Shown piece after piece: positions 1 through 5,117 of a DNA stretch of 5,229 nt. The DNA is taken from the NCBI GenBank assembly GCA_900553135.1, contig USCO01000147.1:1-5229 (forward strand), given 5' to 3'. Position numbers and translations under genes: made by a program. The notes beneath the pieces were generated by a model. That model did no database searches. It saw nothing but the letters and a program-made list of their open reading frames with translations, and was not told the origin of the DNA. The stretch's first letter is position 1, and every line of letters begins with the position of its first letter. The stretch is from an uncultured Eubacteriales bacterium (lineage in GTDB: Bacteria; Bacillota; Clostridia; Oscillospirales; Oscillospiraceae).

Positions 1-124
1 GGCTCCTCCCCGCATGCTCATCGCCTTCCTGGAGAACAACCTCCAGGCCGACGGCTCCGTGAAGATCCCCGAGGTCCTGCGCCCCTACATGGGCGGCCTG
101 GAGGTCATGACCCCCTGCAAGTGA
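1..124 (+). CDS. serS: Seryl-tRNA synthetase, C-terminal fragment (5' truncated by window edge)
   Basis: The reading frame that starts at base 2 encodes about 40 residues ending at the TGA at 122-124. The peptide carries the hallmark end of bacterial SerRS: an 'AFLENN-QADGSVKIPEVLRPYMGG' type run, read as the last helix after motif 3 and the conserved LRPYMGG strand. SerRS charges tRNA-Ser in the cytoplasm. Only the tail is present, so catalytic motifs cannot be checked. A GC-rich stem-loop follows 9 bases after the stop. The assignment rests on the C-terminal signature alone, which is highly conserved in this family. Confidence 0.9.
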   Translation, partial: APPRMLIAFLENNLQADGSVKIPEVLRPYMGGLEVMTPCK

Positions 125-133
125 ACCTCTCCC

Positions 134-172
134 CTCCCCTGCTCCCCTTCTGGGGCGCGGGGGAGATGATTT
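134..172 (+). terminator. Probable intrinsic terminator of serS
   Basis: Bases 134-147 pair with 152-165 around a TTCT loop (148-151). The stem has 14 positions, with one T:G wobble (140/159) and one T:C mismatch (143/156). It is followed by ATGATTTCT, so the U-tract is short and imperfect. Stem strength and position 9 bases after the serS stop support a terminator; the weak U-tract lowers certainty. Confidence 0.6.
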
Positions 173-175
173 CTC

Positions 176-210
176 CTATCTGTAATTTTCTTTCTAAATA
201 ATACAGATAG
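176..210. repeat. 9-bp inverted repeat in an AT-rich spacer
   Basis: CTATCTGTA (176-184) is the exact reverse complement of TACAGATAG (202-210). The arms flank a 17-base AT-rich spacer, and TTTTA follows. It could be an operator, a weak second terminator for serS, or chance. It lies 156 bases upstream of the acyltransferase start. No convincing -35/-10 pair could be placed across it. Confidence 0.4.
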
Positions 211-296
211 TTTTACCGTTTTCCAGCCAATAGCGCCCCGCCGAACCCTATCTTGGGTCATTTTGACCTCTGAAAACGGCTCCAGAACGGTGAGGG

Positions 297-329
297 CCCC
301 GAAACCCTTGGGCCCCAAGGGTTTCGGGG
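297..329. repeat. Perfect 33-nt palindrome (stem-loop) upstream of the acyltransferase gene
   Basis: Arms 297-312 and 314-329 are perfectly complementary about C313, and G:T pairs can extend the stem to 294/332. TTTGGATTTTC follows on the + strand, giving a broken U-tract. The element ends 17 bases before the ribosome-binding site of the acyltransferase gene. It could be a backup terminator, a leader attenuator for the next gene, or a dispersed palindromic repeat. The sequence alone does not decide. Confidence 0.55.
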
Positions 330-365
330 TTTGGATTTTCAACAGAAAGAGGAGATGGTCTCACC

Positions 366-1421
366 ATGTCTCAGGGCAAACGAAAAACGGAACTCTCTCA
401 GCTGAATTTGATCTTCTGTATGATGGTGCTGTGGAGCCACTGCTCCGGCCACCCCATTACGGTGCTGGACCACAGCAGCTGGCAGTACGGATTGATGATC
501 TGTCTGCAGCGGCTGACCTTTGTGTCGGTGTCGGGCTTCTTCTTCCTCAGCGGGCTGAAGCTGACCCTGTCCAAGAAAACGCCCCCGCCTTACGGGCGCT
601 ATGTCCTCAGCCGGGTGAAGTCCATCTTCCTGCCCTACCTGCTGGCGGTGCTGATTTATTATGTCTACTTCATCCGCCACGGCTACTTCTCCTTCTCCCT
701 TACCGACCTTGCCGGGTACATCGTCCGGGGCGACCTGTCCAGCCCCTTCTACTTTGTCATCGCCCTGGCCCAGTTCGTCCTGCTCACCCCCGTGTTCCGG
801 TGGCTGGCCCGGCGGTGGTCCCCGGTGCTGCTGCTCCCTCTGGGCTTCGGCATTACCCTGCTCAGCGGGCAGTACTTCAACGACGTGCTCCAGGCCCTCT
901 CCCCTACCCTGTCCTTCGGCTACAGCGACCGGCTGTTTACCACCTTCCTCATCTACTACCTGGCAGGCTGCTGCGCCGGGCAGTACTATGAGAAGTTTTT
1001 GGACCTGCTGCGGGACAACCGGCCCCTGATCCTGGTGTGCGGCGCGGTGTTTGCCGCCGCCGATGTGTTCTTCAGCTGGGGACACTTTGTGCTGGGCAAG
1101 CCCACCCTGTTCCTGGAGCTGCTGCACATGCTCTACCAGATCTCCGCCATCCCCGCCATCTACGTCCTGGTGCTGGATCACCCCCGCGCCCTCTCCCCTG
1201 TGGAGCAGCGCATGGACCGGGCCAGCTTCCTGGTCTACCTGTATCACTCCCTGGTGATCCTGGTGTTCAACGACTGGGCCTGGCGGCTTGGCATCGGCAA
1301 GGTTTCGGTGCAGTTCGTGCTGCGGGTGCTGGTGGTGTACACCTTCACCTTCGCCGCCTGCATGCTGTGGCAGCAGGCCCTGGGGATGCTGAAAGGAAAG
1401 CTCCCCGCCACATCCAAATGA
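366..1421 (+). CDS. Membrane acyltransferase, acyltransferase-3 family
   Basis: The product has 351 residues and is an integral membrane protein with about ten hydrophobic segments. It resembles the acyltransferase-3 family, whose members O-acylate sugars, peptidoglycan, lipids or exopolysaccharide at the membrane. Family marks seen: an N-terminal helix with the conserved histidine (LWSHCSG, H25), the SGFFFLSGLKL run (56-66), an 'R-x-x-x-I-F-LPYLL' segment (83-93) and a late YLYHSLVI motif (291-298). It lacks the periplasmic SGNH domain found in OatA-like fusions, so it is the short single-domain form. The start ATG has AAGAGGAG at 347-354, 11 bases upstream. The gene leads a tight cluster with mscL 12 bases downstream. 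The acyl acceptor cannot be read from the sequence. Confidence 0.85.
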   Translation: MSQGKRKTELSQLNLIFCMMVLWSHCSGHPITVLDHSSWQYGLMICLQRLTFVSVSGFFFLSGLKLTLSKKTPPPYGRYVLSRVKSIFLPYLLAVLIYYVYFIRHGYFSFSLTDLAGYIVRGDLSSPFYFVIALAQFVLLTPVFRWLARRWSPVLLLPLGFGITLLSGQYFNDVLQALSPTLSFGYSDRLFTTFLIYYLAGCCAGQYYEKFLDLLRDNRPLILVCGAVFAAADVFFSWGHFVLGKPTLFLELLHMLYQISAIPAIYVLVLDHPRALSPVEQRMDRASFLVYLYHSLVILVFNDWAWRLGIGKVSVQFVLRVLVVYTFTFAACMLWQQALGMLKGKLPATSK

Positions 1422-1433
1422 TATGAGGTAGTT

Positions 1434-1817
1434 ATGCGTAAGTTTTTCAGCGAATTTAAGACCTTCGCCCTGCGGGGCAACGTCATCGACCTGGCCGTTG
1501 GCGTCATTGTCGGCGGCGCATTCAGCTCCATCACCACCTCCCTCATCAACGACATCCTCATGCCCATTCTGGGCATCTTCACCAGCCAGATCTCCTTTGC
1601 CGACCTGACCCTCAACGTGGGCGGGGCGGTCATCGCCTACGGCAGCTTCATCCAGGCGGTGCTGAACTTCCTGGTCATGGCCTTTATCGTGTTCTGTCTG
1701 GTGCGTTTCCTCAACCGTCTGCACAAGCAGGCCCCCAAGGAGCCCCCCAAGCCCTCCAACCAGGAGCTGCTTCTGGCCGAGATCCGGGACCTGCTGAAGG
1801 AGGAGCGCCATGGCTGA
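1434..1817 (+). CDS. mscL: Large-conductance mechanosensitive channel MscL
   Basis: The product has 127 residues, close to the usual 120-150 of the family. MscL is a homopentameric inner-membrane pore that opens under high membrane tension and releases solutes during hypo-osmotic shock. The N-terminal amphipathic helix and TM1 carry the signature FALRGNVIDLAVGVIVGGAF (11-30). SLINDILMPILG (36-47) closes TM1. A short periplasmic loop leads to TM2 (about 68-95). A proline-rich linker precedes the C-terminal bundle helix ELLLAEIRDLLKEE (111-124). The ribosome-binding site is GAGGTA at 1425-1430. The last 8 bases overlap the start of the next gene, which suggests translational coupling. Confidence 0.97.
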   Translation: MRKFFSEFKTFALRGNVIDLAVGVIVGGAFSSITTSLINDILMPILGIFTSQISFADLTLNVGGAVIAYGSFIQAVLNFLVMAFIVFCLVRFLNRLHKQAPKEPPKPSNQELLLAEIRDLLKEERHG

Positions 1818-2163
1818 GCCGGAAAAGCGCCCCGAGGGGTACACCCCCGCCTCCCCCATCAAGCGCACCCTGGCCTGGATCGCCCTGGTCTACGTGCTGA
1901 TTTTGCTGGCTCTCACCACTTATTACTACTTCACGGGCACCACCCTGGGCAACCTGGGCCCTCTGCTCACCGTCCCCGGCCTCATTGGCCTGGGCATTTT
2001 GTCCCTGGTGTCCTGGCGCAGCACCGGCCGGCCCGGCAAATGGGCGGCCATCGCCCTGGCTGTGGTGTGCTGGCTCATCGCCCTGCTGACCCTGCCCATC
2101 GGCATCGCGGGACTGCTGTCCAACTTCGGCATGGTCTTCGGCGTCATCGCTATTGTTCCGTGA
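1810..2163 (+). CDS. Small multi-pass membrane protein of unknown function
   Basis: I do not recognise the family. The product has 117 residues with a charged N-terminus (MAEPEKRPEGYTPASPIKR) followed by hydrophobic segments at about 20-42, 47-68, 77-97 and 98-116. It looks like a three- or four-helix membrane protein with almost no soluble domain. The start lies inside mscL and is well served by AAGGAGGAG at 1797-1805, four bases upstream. The 8-base overlap makes co-translation with mscL likely. The location suggests a membrane or osmotic role, but that is only inference. Translation in this frame is uninterrupted and in the same codon style as the neighbours. Confidence 0.82.
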   Translation: MAEPEKRPEGYTPASPIKRTLAWIALVYVLILLALTTYYYFTGTTLGNLGPLLTVPGLIGLGILSLVSWRSTGRPGKWAAIALAVVCWLIALLTLPIGIAGLLSNFGMVFGVIAIVP

Positions 2164-2190
2164 TCTGACCACAAAATTGGAGGATACCAC

Positions 2191-2910
2191 ATGGAAACCA
2201 TCATTTCCGCCGGCCTGGAGGAGCTGGGCCTGACCCAAAAGGTCCCCGCCCAGGCCGCCGGGCAGCTGGCCCAGTACGGCCGCATGCTGCTGGAGAAAAA
2301 CCAGGTCATGAACCTCACCGCCATCCGGGAGGAGGAGGGCGTGGCCCGGCTGCACATGCTGGACTGCGCCGCTCTGCTGAACTGCGCCCAGTTTGAGGGC
2401 GAGGGAAAAACCCTCATCGACGTGGGCACCGGGGCGGGCTTCCCCGGTCTGCCCCTGAAAATCCTGGTGCCCTCCCTCCAGGTCACCCTGCTGGACAGCC
2501 TCAACAAGCGGGTGGACTGGCTGGGCCAGGTGGCCGACACCCTGGGTCTGGAGGGGGTCACCCCCATCCACGCCCGGGCCGAGGAGCAGGCCCAGGTGAA
2601 GGGCTTCCGGGACGGCTTTGACTTTGCCACCGCCCGGGCCGTGGCCGAGCTGCGCCTTCTGTGCGAACTGTGCCTGCCCTTCGTCAAGGTGGGCGGCCTG
2701 TTTCTGGCCATGAAGAGCGTGGACAGCGACCGGGAGCTGGAGGACGCCGCCCACTGCATCAAGCTCCTGGGCGGCCGTCTGGAGCAGCCCGTGGACTATA
2801 CCATCCCGGGCAGCGACGTGACCCACCGGGTCATTCCCATCCGCAAGGTGGCCCCCACCCTGAAGGGCTATCCCCGGCGCTGGGCCAAGATTCAGAAGGA
2901 CCCCCTGTAA
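2191..2910 (+). CDS. rsmG: 16S rRNA (guanine-527-N7)-methyltransferase RsmG (GidB)
   Basis: The product has 239 residues, the normal family length. RsmG uses S-adenosylmethionine to methylate N7 of G527 in the 530 loop of 16S rRNA; loss of the enzyme is known to give low-level streptomycin resistance. Visible marks: NLTAI (41-45), the HMLDC variant of the usual RH-x-x-DS motif (55-59), the SAM-binding glycine loop LIDVGTGAGFPGLPLKI (75-91), the LLDSLNKR motif (100-107), ATARAVAEL (146-154), the AMKS strand (173-176) and the C-terminal GYPRRWAKIQKDPL tail (226-239). GGAGG at 2179-2183 supports the ATG, and the gene lies 27 bases after the small membrane protein. It probably ends the operon. 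rsmG genes are often next to parA/soj genes; here the next gene is a MinD-type relative. Confidence 0.97.
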   Translation: METIISAGLEELGLTQKVPAQAAGQLAQYGRMLLEKNQVMNLTAIREEEGVARLHMLDCAALLNCAQFEGEGKTLIDVGTGAGFPGLPLKILVPSLQVTLLDSLNKRVDWLGQVADTLGLEGVTPIHARAEEQAQVKGFRDGFDFATARAVAELRLLCELCLPFVKVGGLFLAMKSVDSDRELEDAAHCIKLLGGRLEQPVDYTIPGSDVTHRVIPIRKVAPTLKGYPRRWAKIQKDPL

Positions 2911-3068
2911 ACTGGGAGCCGGGACCAAAATAGGACGATTCAGAACCATTCTCTTTTCAGGTCTGGTTTTCTCACAAGGGCTGCCCTGTAGTTTTGTCTG
3001 CTTTTGGTCACTTTTCCCCGCAGTTGGTGAAATATTTTTTCGTTTCGTGGTTTTTTCGCAAAAAAATG
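2911..3068 (+). other. AT-rich intergenic spacer after rsmG
   Basis: No ORF or clear RNA gene is seen. Two weak candidates could end the rsmG transcript: AACCA (2944-2948) with TGGTT (2964-2968) followed by TTCTC, and AGGGCTGCCCT (2977-2987) followed by GTAGTTTTG. Neither is strong. The 3' part is very T-rich and contains TTTTTTCG twice (3035-3042 and 3051-3058), followed by an A-run (3060-3066) just upstream of the promoter. That A-run could act like an UP element. Confidence 0.4.
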
Positions 3069-3096
3069 TTGACGTACTTTAGATTTGTGATAGACT
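3069..3096 (+). promoter_or_regulatory. Extended -10 promoter for the minD-mgsA unit
   Basis: A -35 box TTGACG (3069-3074) is followed after 16 bases by TAGACT (3091-3096), immediately preceded by TGA (3088-3090), an extended -10 TGn element. An A-rich run lies upstream at 3060-3066. Transcription would begin near 3103, leaving a short leader of about 19 bases that contains the GGAGG at 3111-3115. This matches a vegetative sigma-A promoter. Confidence 0.65.
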
Positions 3097-3121
3097 TGAA
3101 TTGGTGTATAGGAGGATTTTC

Positions 3122-3856
3122 ATGGGAACCGTAATTGTTGTCACCTCCGGTAAGGGGGGGACGGGGAAGACCTCCATCACCGGCGGCGTAGCTTCCTGTC
3201 TGGCAAGACTGGGAAAAAGTGTATTATGTATTGATATGGATGTGGGCCTGCGCAACCTGGACATCACCCTGGGGATGAGCGACCGGGCCCTCATGGACTT
3301 TTCCGACGTGGCCCTGGGGCGCTGTCCCCTCTCCCGGGCCGCCGTGTCCCATCCCGATCTGCCCGGCCTGTTTCTGCTCACCGCCCCCATGCATCTCTCC
3401 CCTGAGATCAATCCCCGGCGGATTCGTGCCCTGCTGGCCACCGCCCGGGACCGCTATGACTATGTGATGATCGACTGCCCCGCCGGACTGGGCTCAGGCT
3501 TCCGGCTGGCCACCTGCGGCGCCGACCGCGCTCTGGTGGTGGCCACCAACGACGCCTCCTCCCTGCGGGACGCCCAGCGGGCGGTGACCCAGCTGTCCGC
3601 CATCCGCCAGGTCCACCTGGTCATGAACCGCATCCAACCCAAGCTGCTGCGCCAGCTGCGCACCACCATCGACGACGCAATGGACGCCGCCGGGCTGCCC
3701 CTCATCGGCGTGGTGCCCGAGGACCCTCGGGTCATCCTCTCCGCCAATCAGGGCCGGCCCCTGATCCTGGGCGGCCGCCAGGGGGCCGCCAACGCCTGTT
3801 TGAATATCGCAAAACGCATCCAGGGCCAGCGGGTGCCCATCATGCGCATCCGCTGA
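3122..3856 (+). CDS. minD: MinD-family septum-site ATPase lacking the C-terminal membrane-targeting tail
   Basis: The product has 244 residues and is a deviant Walker ATPase of the ParA/MinD class. Seen: the P-loop SGKGGTGKTS (9-18, signature K11 and K16), the MinD-typical IDMDVGLRNLD run (37-47), Walker B YVMIDCPAG (114-122, D118) and the VVPEDPRVILSANQGRP block (198-213). MinD classically cycles on and off the membrane and places the division septum with MinC and MinE. Usual MinD proteins continue about 20-25 residues after the 'G-x-x-VP' point to an amphipathic membrane-binding helix. This one ends at VPIMRIR, and no other frame at the end restores the tail. I chose the ATG at 3122 because GGAGG (3111-3115) lies six bases upstream; an upstream TTG at 3101 sits at or before the likely transcript start. 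No minC or minE is nearby. Confidence 0.9.
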   Translation: MGTVIVVTSGKGGTGKTSITGGVASCLARLGKSVLCIDMDVGLRNLDITLGMSDRALMDFSDVALGRCPLSRAAVSHPDLPGLFLLTAPMHLSPEINPRRIRALLATARDRYDYVMIDCPAGLGSGFRLATCGADRALVVATNDASSLRDAQRAVTQLSAIRQVHLVMNRIQPKLLRQLRTTIDDAMDAAGLPLIGVVPEDPRVILSANQGRPLILGGRQGAANACLNIAKRIQGQRVPIMRIR

Positions 3857-3889
3857 GCTTCCACACCTGACAAGGAGGTAACCGCCACC

Positions 3890-4306
3890 ATGAATATCGC
3901 CATTATGTGCCATAACCGCAAGCAGGAACTGATGGTCCAGTTCTGCACCGCTTACTGCGGCGTGTTGTCCAAGCACACCATTTGCGCCACAAACGCCACC
4001 GGCCGCATGGTGGCTGAGGCCACCGGCCTGCCGGTCAACCTCTTCCTCTCCCACGAGCACGGCGGTATCGAGCAGATCGGCCAGCGCATCATCTACAATG
4101 AGATCGACATGGTCCTGTTCTTCAACTCTCCTCAGGATACCACCATGGATGAGGATGTCATGTATATCGCCCGCCTGTGCGACCAGCACTCCGTGCCCAT
4201 GGCCACCAACGTGGCCACCGCCGAGCTGCTCATCCACGGTCTGGCCCGGGGCGACCTGGATTGGCGCGAGGTTATGAACCCCAACCGCGTCCCCTTCGCC
4301 CTGTAA
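3890..4306 (+). CDS. mgsA: Methylglyoxal synthase-family protein with a substituted active site
   Basis: The product has 138 residues and aligns end to end with bacterial methylglyoxal synthase, which converts dihydroxyacetone phosphate to methylglyoxal and phosphate. Shared framework: MNIAIMCHNRKQELMVQFC (1-19), the ATNATG loop (33-38), GGIEQIG (58-64), EIDMVLFF (71-78), VPMATNVATAELLIHGL (102-118) and GDLDWREVMNP (121-131). Against my recollection of the E. coli enzyme, many functional positions differ: D20 is N9, K23 is Q12, G46 is N35, T47 is A36, G66 is H55, catalytic D71 is I60, D91 is S80 and H98 is M86. H19 (H8), T45 (T34), T48 (T37), S65 (S54) and D101 (D89) remain. The enzyme reaction is therefore doubtful. 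The frame is intact, with AAGGAGGT at 3872-3879 ten bases before the ATG, 33 bases after minD, so it is probably co-transcribed with it. Confidence 0.85.
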   Translation: MNIAIMCHNRKQELMVQFCTAYCGVLSKHTICATNATGRMVAEATGLPVNLFLSHEHGGIEQIGQRIIYNEIDMVLFFNSPQDTTMDEDVMYIARLCDQHSVPMATNVATAELLIHGLARGDLDWREVMNPNRVPFAL

Positions 4307-4320
4307 CACACGCATTTGTA

Positions 4321-4566
4321 CCGCTACGACGGCGCATGAGTAACCGGGATACCGCCGGACAGAGAGAGGTCCCATCGGCTGAAAGGACCTTACGGAGACG
4401 GACCCGGCCAAAGACGGCGCTACCAGCGGGCCCGGAGACGGGCGCGGTCCCCTTCCCGCAACAGAAGGCCAAAGGGAACAGGCCCAGCCTGTTCTGAAAT
4501 TGGGTGGCACCACGAAGCGATAGGCGCTCTCGTCCCAATCCCGGGACCAGAGCGCCTACTTTTCTT
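4321..4566 (+). promoter_or_regulatory. T-box riboswitch leader, probably tRNA-Asp responsive
   Basis: T-box leaders bind an uncharged tRNA and then favour an antiterminator over a terminator. Stem I closes with CCGCT (4321-4325) and AGCGG (4425-4429). Inside are GCGC/GCGC (4332-4335 with 4417-4420), the specifier-loop AGTA (4339-4342), CCGGG/CCCGG (4344-4348 with 4403-4407), the AG bulge GACAGAGAG (4358-4366) and an apical stem AGGTCC/GGACCT (4367-4372 with 4385-4390) with GGCTGAAA in the loop. The 3' side of the specifier loop reads CCAAAGACG (4408-4416); GAC at 4413-4415 followed by a purine is the best specifier. Stem III is GAACAGG/CCTGTTC (4476-4482 with 4488-4494). The antiterminator pairs ATTGGG (4499-4504) with CCCAAT (4534-4539) and ACGA (4512-4515) with TCGT (4530-4533), leaving the TGGCACC bulge (4505-4511). 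UGGC would pair with the GCCA end of a G73 tRNA, as in tRNA-Asp. No target gene lies in the window. Confidence 0.93.
4521..4566 (+). terminator. Intrinsic terminator of the T-box leader
   Basis: TAGGCGCTCT (4521-4530) pairs with AGAGCGCCTA (4549-4558). A C:C mismatch follows, then GTCCC (4532-4536) pairs with GGGAC (4543-4547) over a 6-base loop. CTTTTCTT (4559-4566) is the U-tract. The 5' arm contains the 3' half of the antiterminator (4530-4539), so the two folds exclude each other, as expected for a T-box. Confidence 0.9.
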
Positions 4567-4581
4567 GTAAGAAAAGTAGGC
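4554..4581. repeat. Perfect 28-nt palindrome overlapping the T-box terminator arm
   Basis: GCCTACTTTTCTT (4554-4566) is exactly complementary to AAGAAAAGTAGGC (4569-4581), with only GT between. It shares its first five bases with the terminator 3' arm and the rest with the U-tract. It could stop transcription arriving from the right as a terminator for the minus strand, or compete with the T-box terminator. Confidence 0.6.
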
Positions 4582-4794
4582 AAAAGAACTTTCTGCGAAA
4601 CTGCGTTTCGCTTCTGCCCCGTCACGAAAGAGGTTCCAAGCCTTAGCCCCTTCCCTCGCCTGTACCCCTTTTTTTGCCGAAACACTAGACGAAAAAGCGT
4701 TCTGCAAAGCTGCGTTTCGCGTCTGGCCCGTCACGAGAGGGGGTTTAAGTTTTAGCTTTTCCCCTCGCCTGCGCCACTTCCTTTTGCCGGAATA
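4576..4794. repeat. Imperfect tandem duplication, two units of about 109 bases
   Basis: Unit 1 (about 4576-4684) and unit 2 (about 4685-4794) align with an offset of 109-110 bases. Shared blocks include TTCTGC (4591 and 4700), CTGCGTTTCGC (4601 and 4710), CCCGTCACGA (4618 and 4727), TTAGC (4643 and 4752), CCCTCGCCTG (4653 and 4762) and TTTTGCCG (4672 and 4782). Differences are scattered substitutions plus one indel, so the copies have drifted. Neither strand gives a plausible gene. Confidence 0.75.
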
Positions 4795-4814
4795 ACAGGT
4801 AAAAGGGGGGCCGT

Positions 4815-4848
4815 AGTGTCCAGAGTACGCAGACACTTTTGAGTTTTT
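4815..4848 (+). terminator. Possible weak terminator hairpin
   Basis: AGTGTC (4815-4820) pairs with GACACT (4832-4837) across an 11-base loop. T-rich sequence follows (TTTGAGTTTTT, 4838-4848). The stem is short, so it is only a candidate. If functional it would end any read-through past the T-box. Confidence 0.35.
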
Positions 4849-4927
4849 CCTAGGCCGAAAATGAATGGGCCGCCACGGCTGCTTGCACCAGGCGTGCGTT
4901 CTTTTTCCAGTTGTCTGGACCTCCTTG

Positions 4928-4975
4928 CGTAGGGGCAGATACCATCCGCCCGCCGATAACGGACCAGCCCCTACG
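4928..4975. repeat. 48-base palindromic element
   Basis: CGTAGGGGC (4928-4936) is the exact reverse complement of GCCCCTACG (4967-4975). The 30-base interior is GC-rich with no further strong pairing that I can see. The GTAGGGGC/GCCCCTAC ends resemble short dispersed intergenic palindromes that I associate with Oscillospiraceae genomes; that link is from memory and untested. Confidence 0.5.
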
Positions 4976-5117
4976 GCTGGTGGCAACCGGCGCGTTTTCC
5001 TCGTCCAGCCCGCCCGGCTTTCTTGAAATATCCCAGCCAGCGGCAGCGGCGCAGAAGCGGGGACAATCAACTGTACCTCCCGCGCCGGGTTCGAGGAACA
5101 ACTCCCCGGGAAGCGTC

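Noticed and set aside
85..342. Minus-strand open frame of 85 codons in the serS to acyltransferase spacer
   Set aside because: It overlaps the serS end and several inverted repeats, and the palindrome makes the same peptide on both strands. I saw no protein family and no good ribosome-binding site.
339..1868. Long minus-strand open frame opposite the acyltransferase and mscL
   Set aside because: It is antisense to two well-supported genes and is rich in G, Q, H and E as expected of a reverse-frame shadow in GC-rich DNA. No family features were seen.
1711..2949. Minus-strand open frame opposite the small membrane protein and rsmG
   Set aside because: It is antisense to genes with clear motifs, has low-complexity composition, and no family likeness.
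3101..3121. Upstream TTG start for the MinD-family gene, adding seven residues
   Set aside because: The TTG lies at or before the predicted transcription start and has no ribosome-binding site. GGAGG at 3111-3115 fits the ATG at 3122, and MinD proteins begin right before the IVVTSGKGG strand.
4250..4320. Dedicated promoter for the T-box within the mgsA end
   Set aside because: TTGGCG (4261-4266) and TATGAA (4273-4278) are wrongly spaced, and no other pair at 16-18 bases is convincing.
3494..4513. Minus-strand open frame opposite minD, mgsA and the T-box
   Set aside because: It runs through the T-box structure and two real genes, and it has shadow-like composition.
4576..4794. CRISPR array
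   Set aside because: There are only two units, of about 109 bases, diverged along their length, with no short constant repeat separated by unique spacers.
5079..5099. GGTTCGAGG, resembling a tRNA T-loop
   Set aside because: The flanking bases do not pair as a T-arm, and no anticodon arm, D-arm or acceptor stem could be placed.
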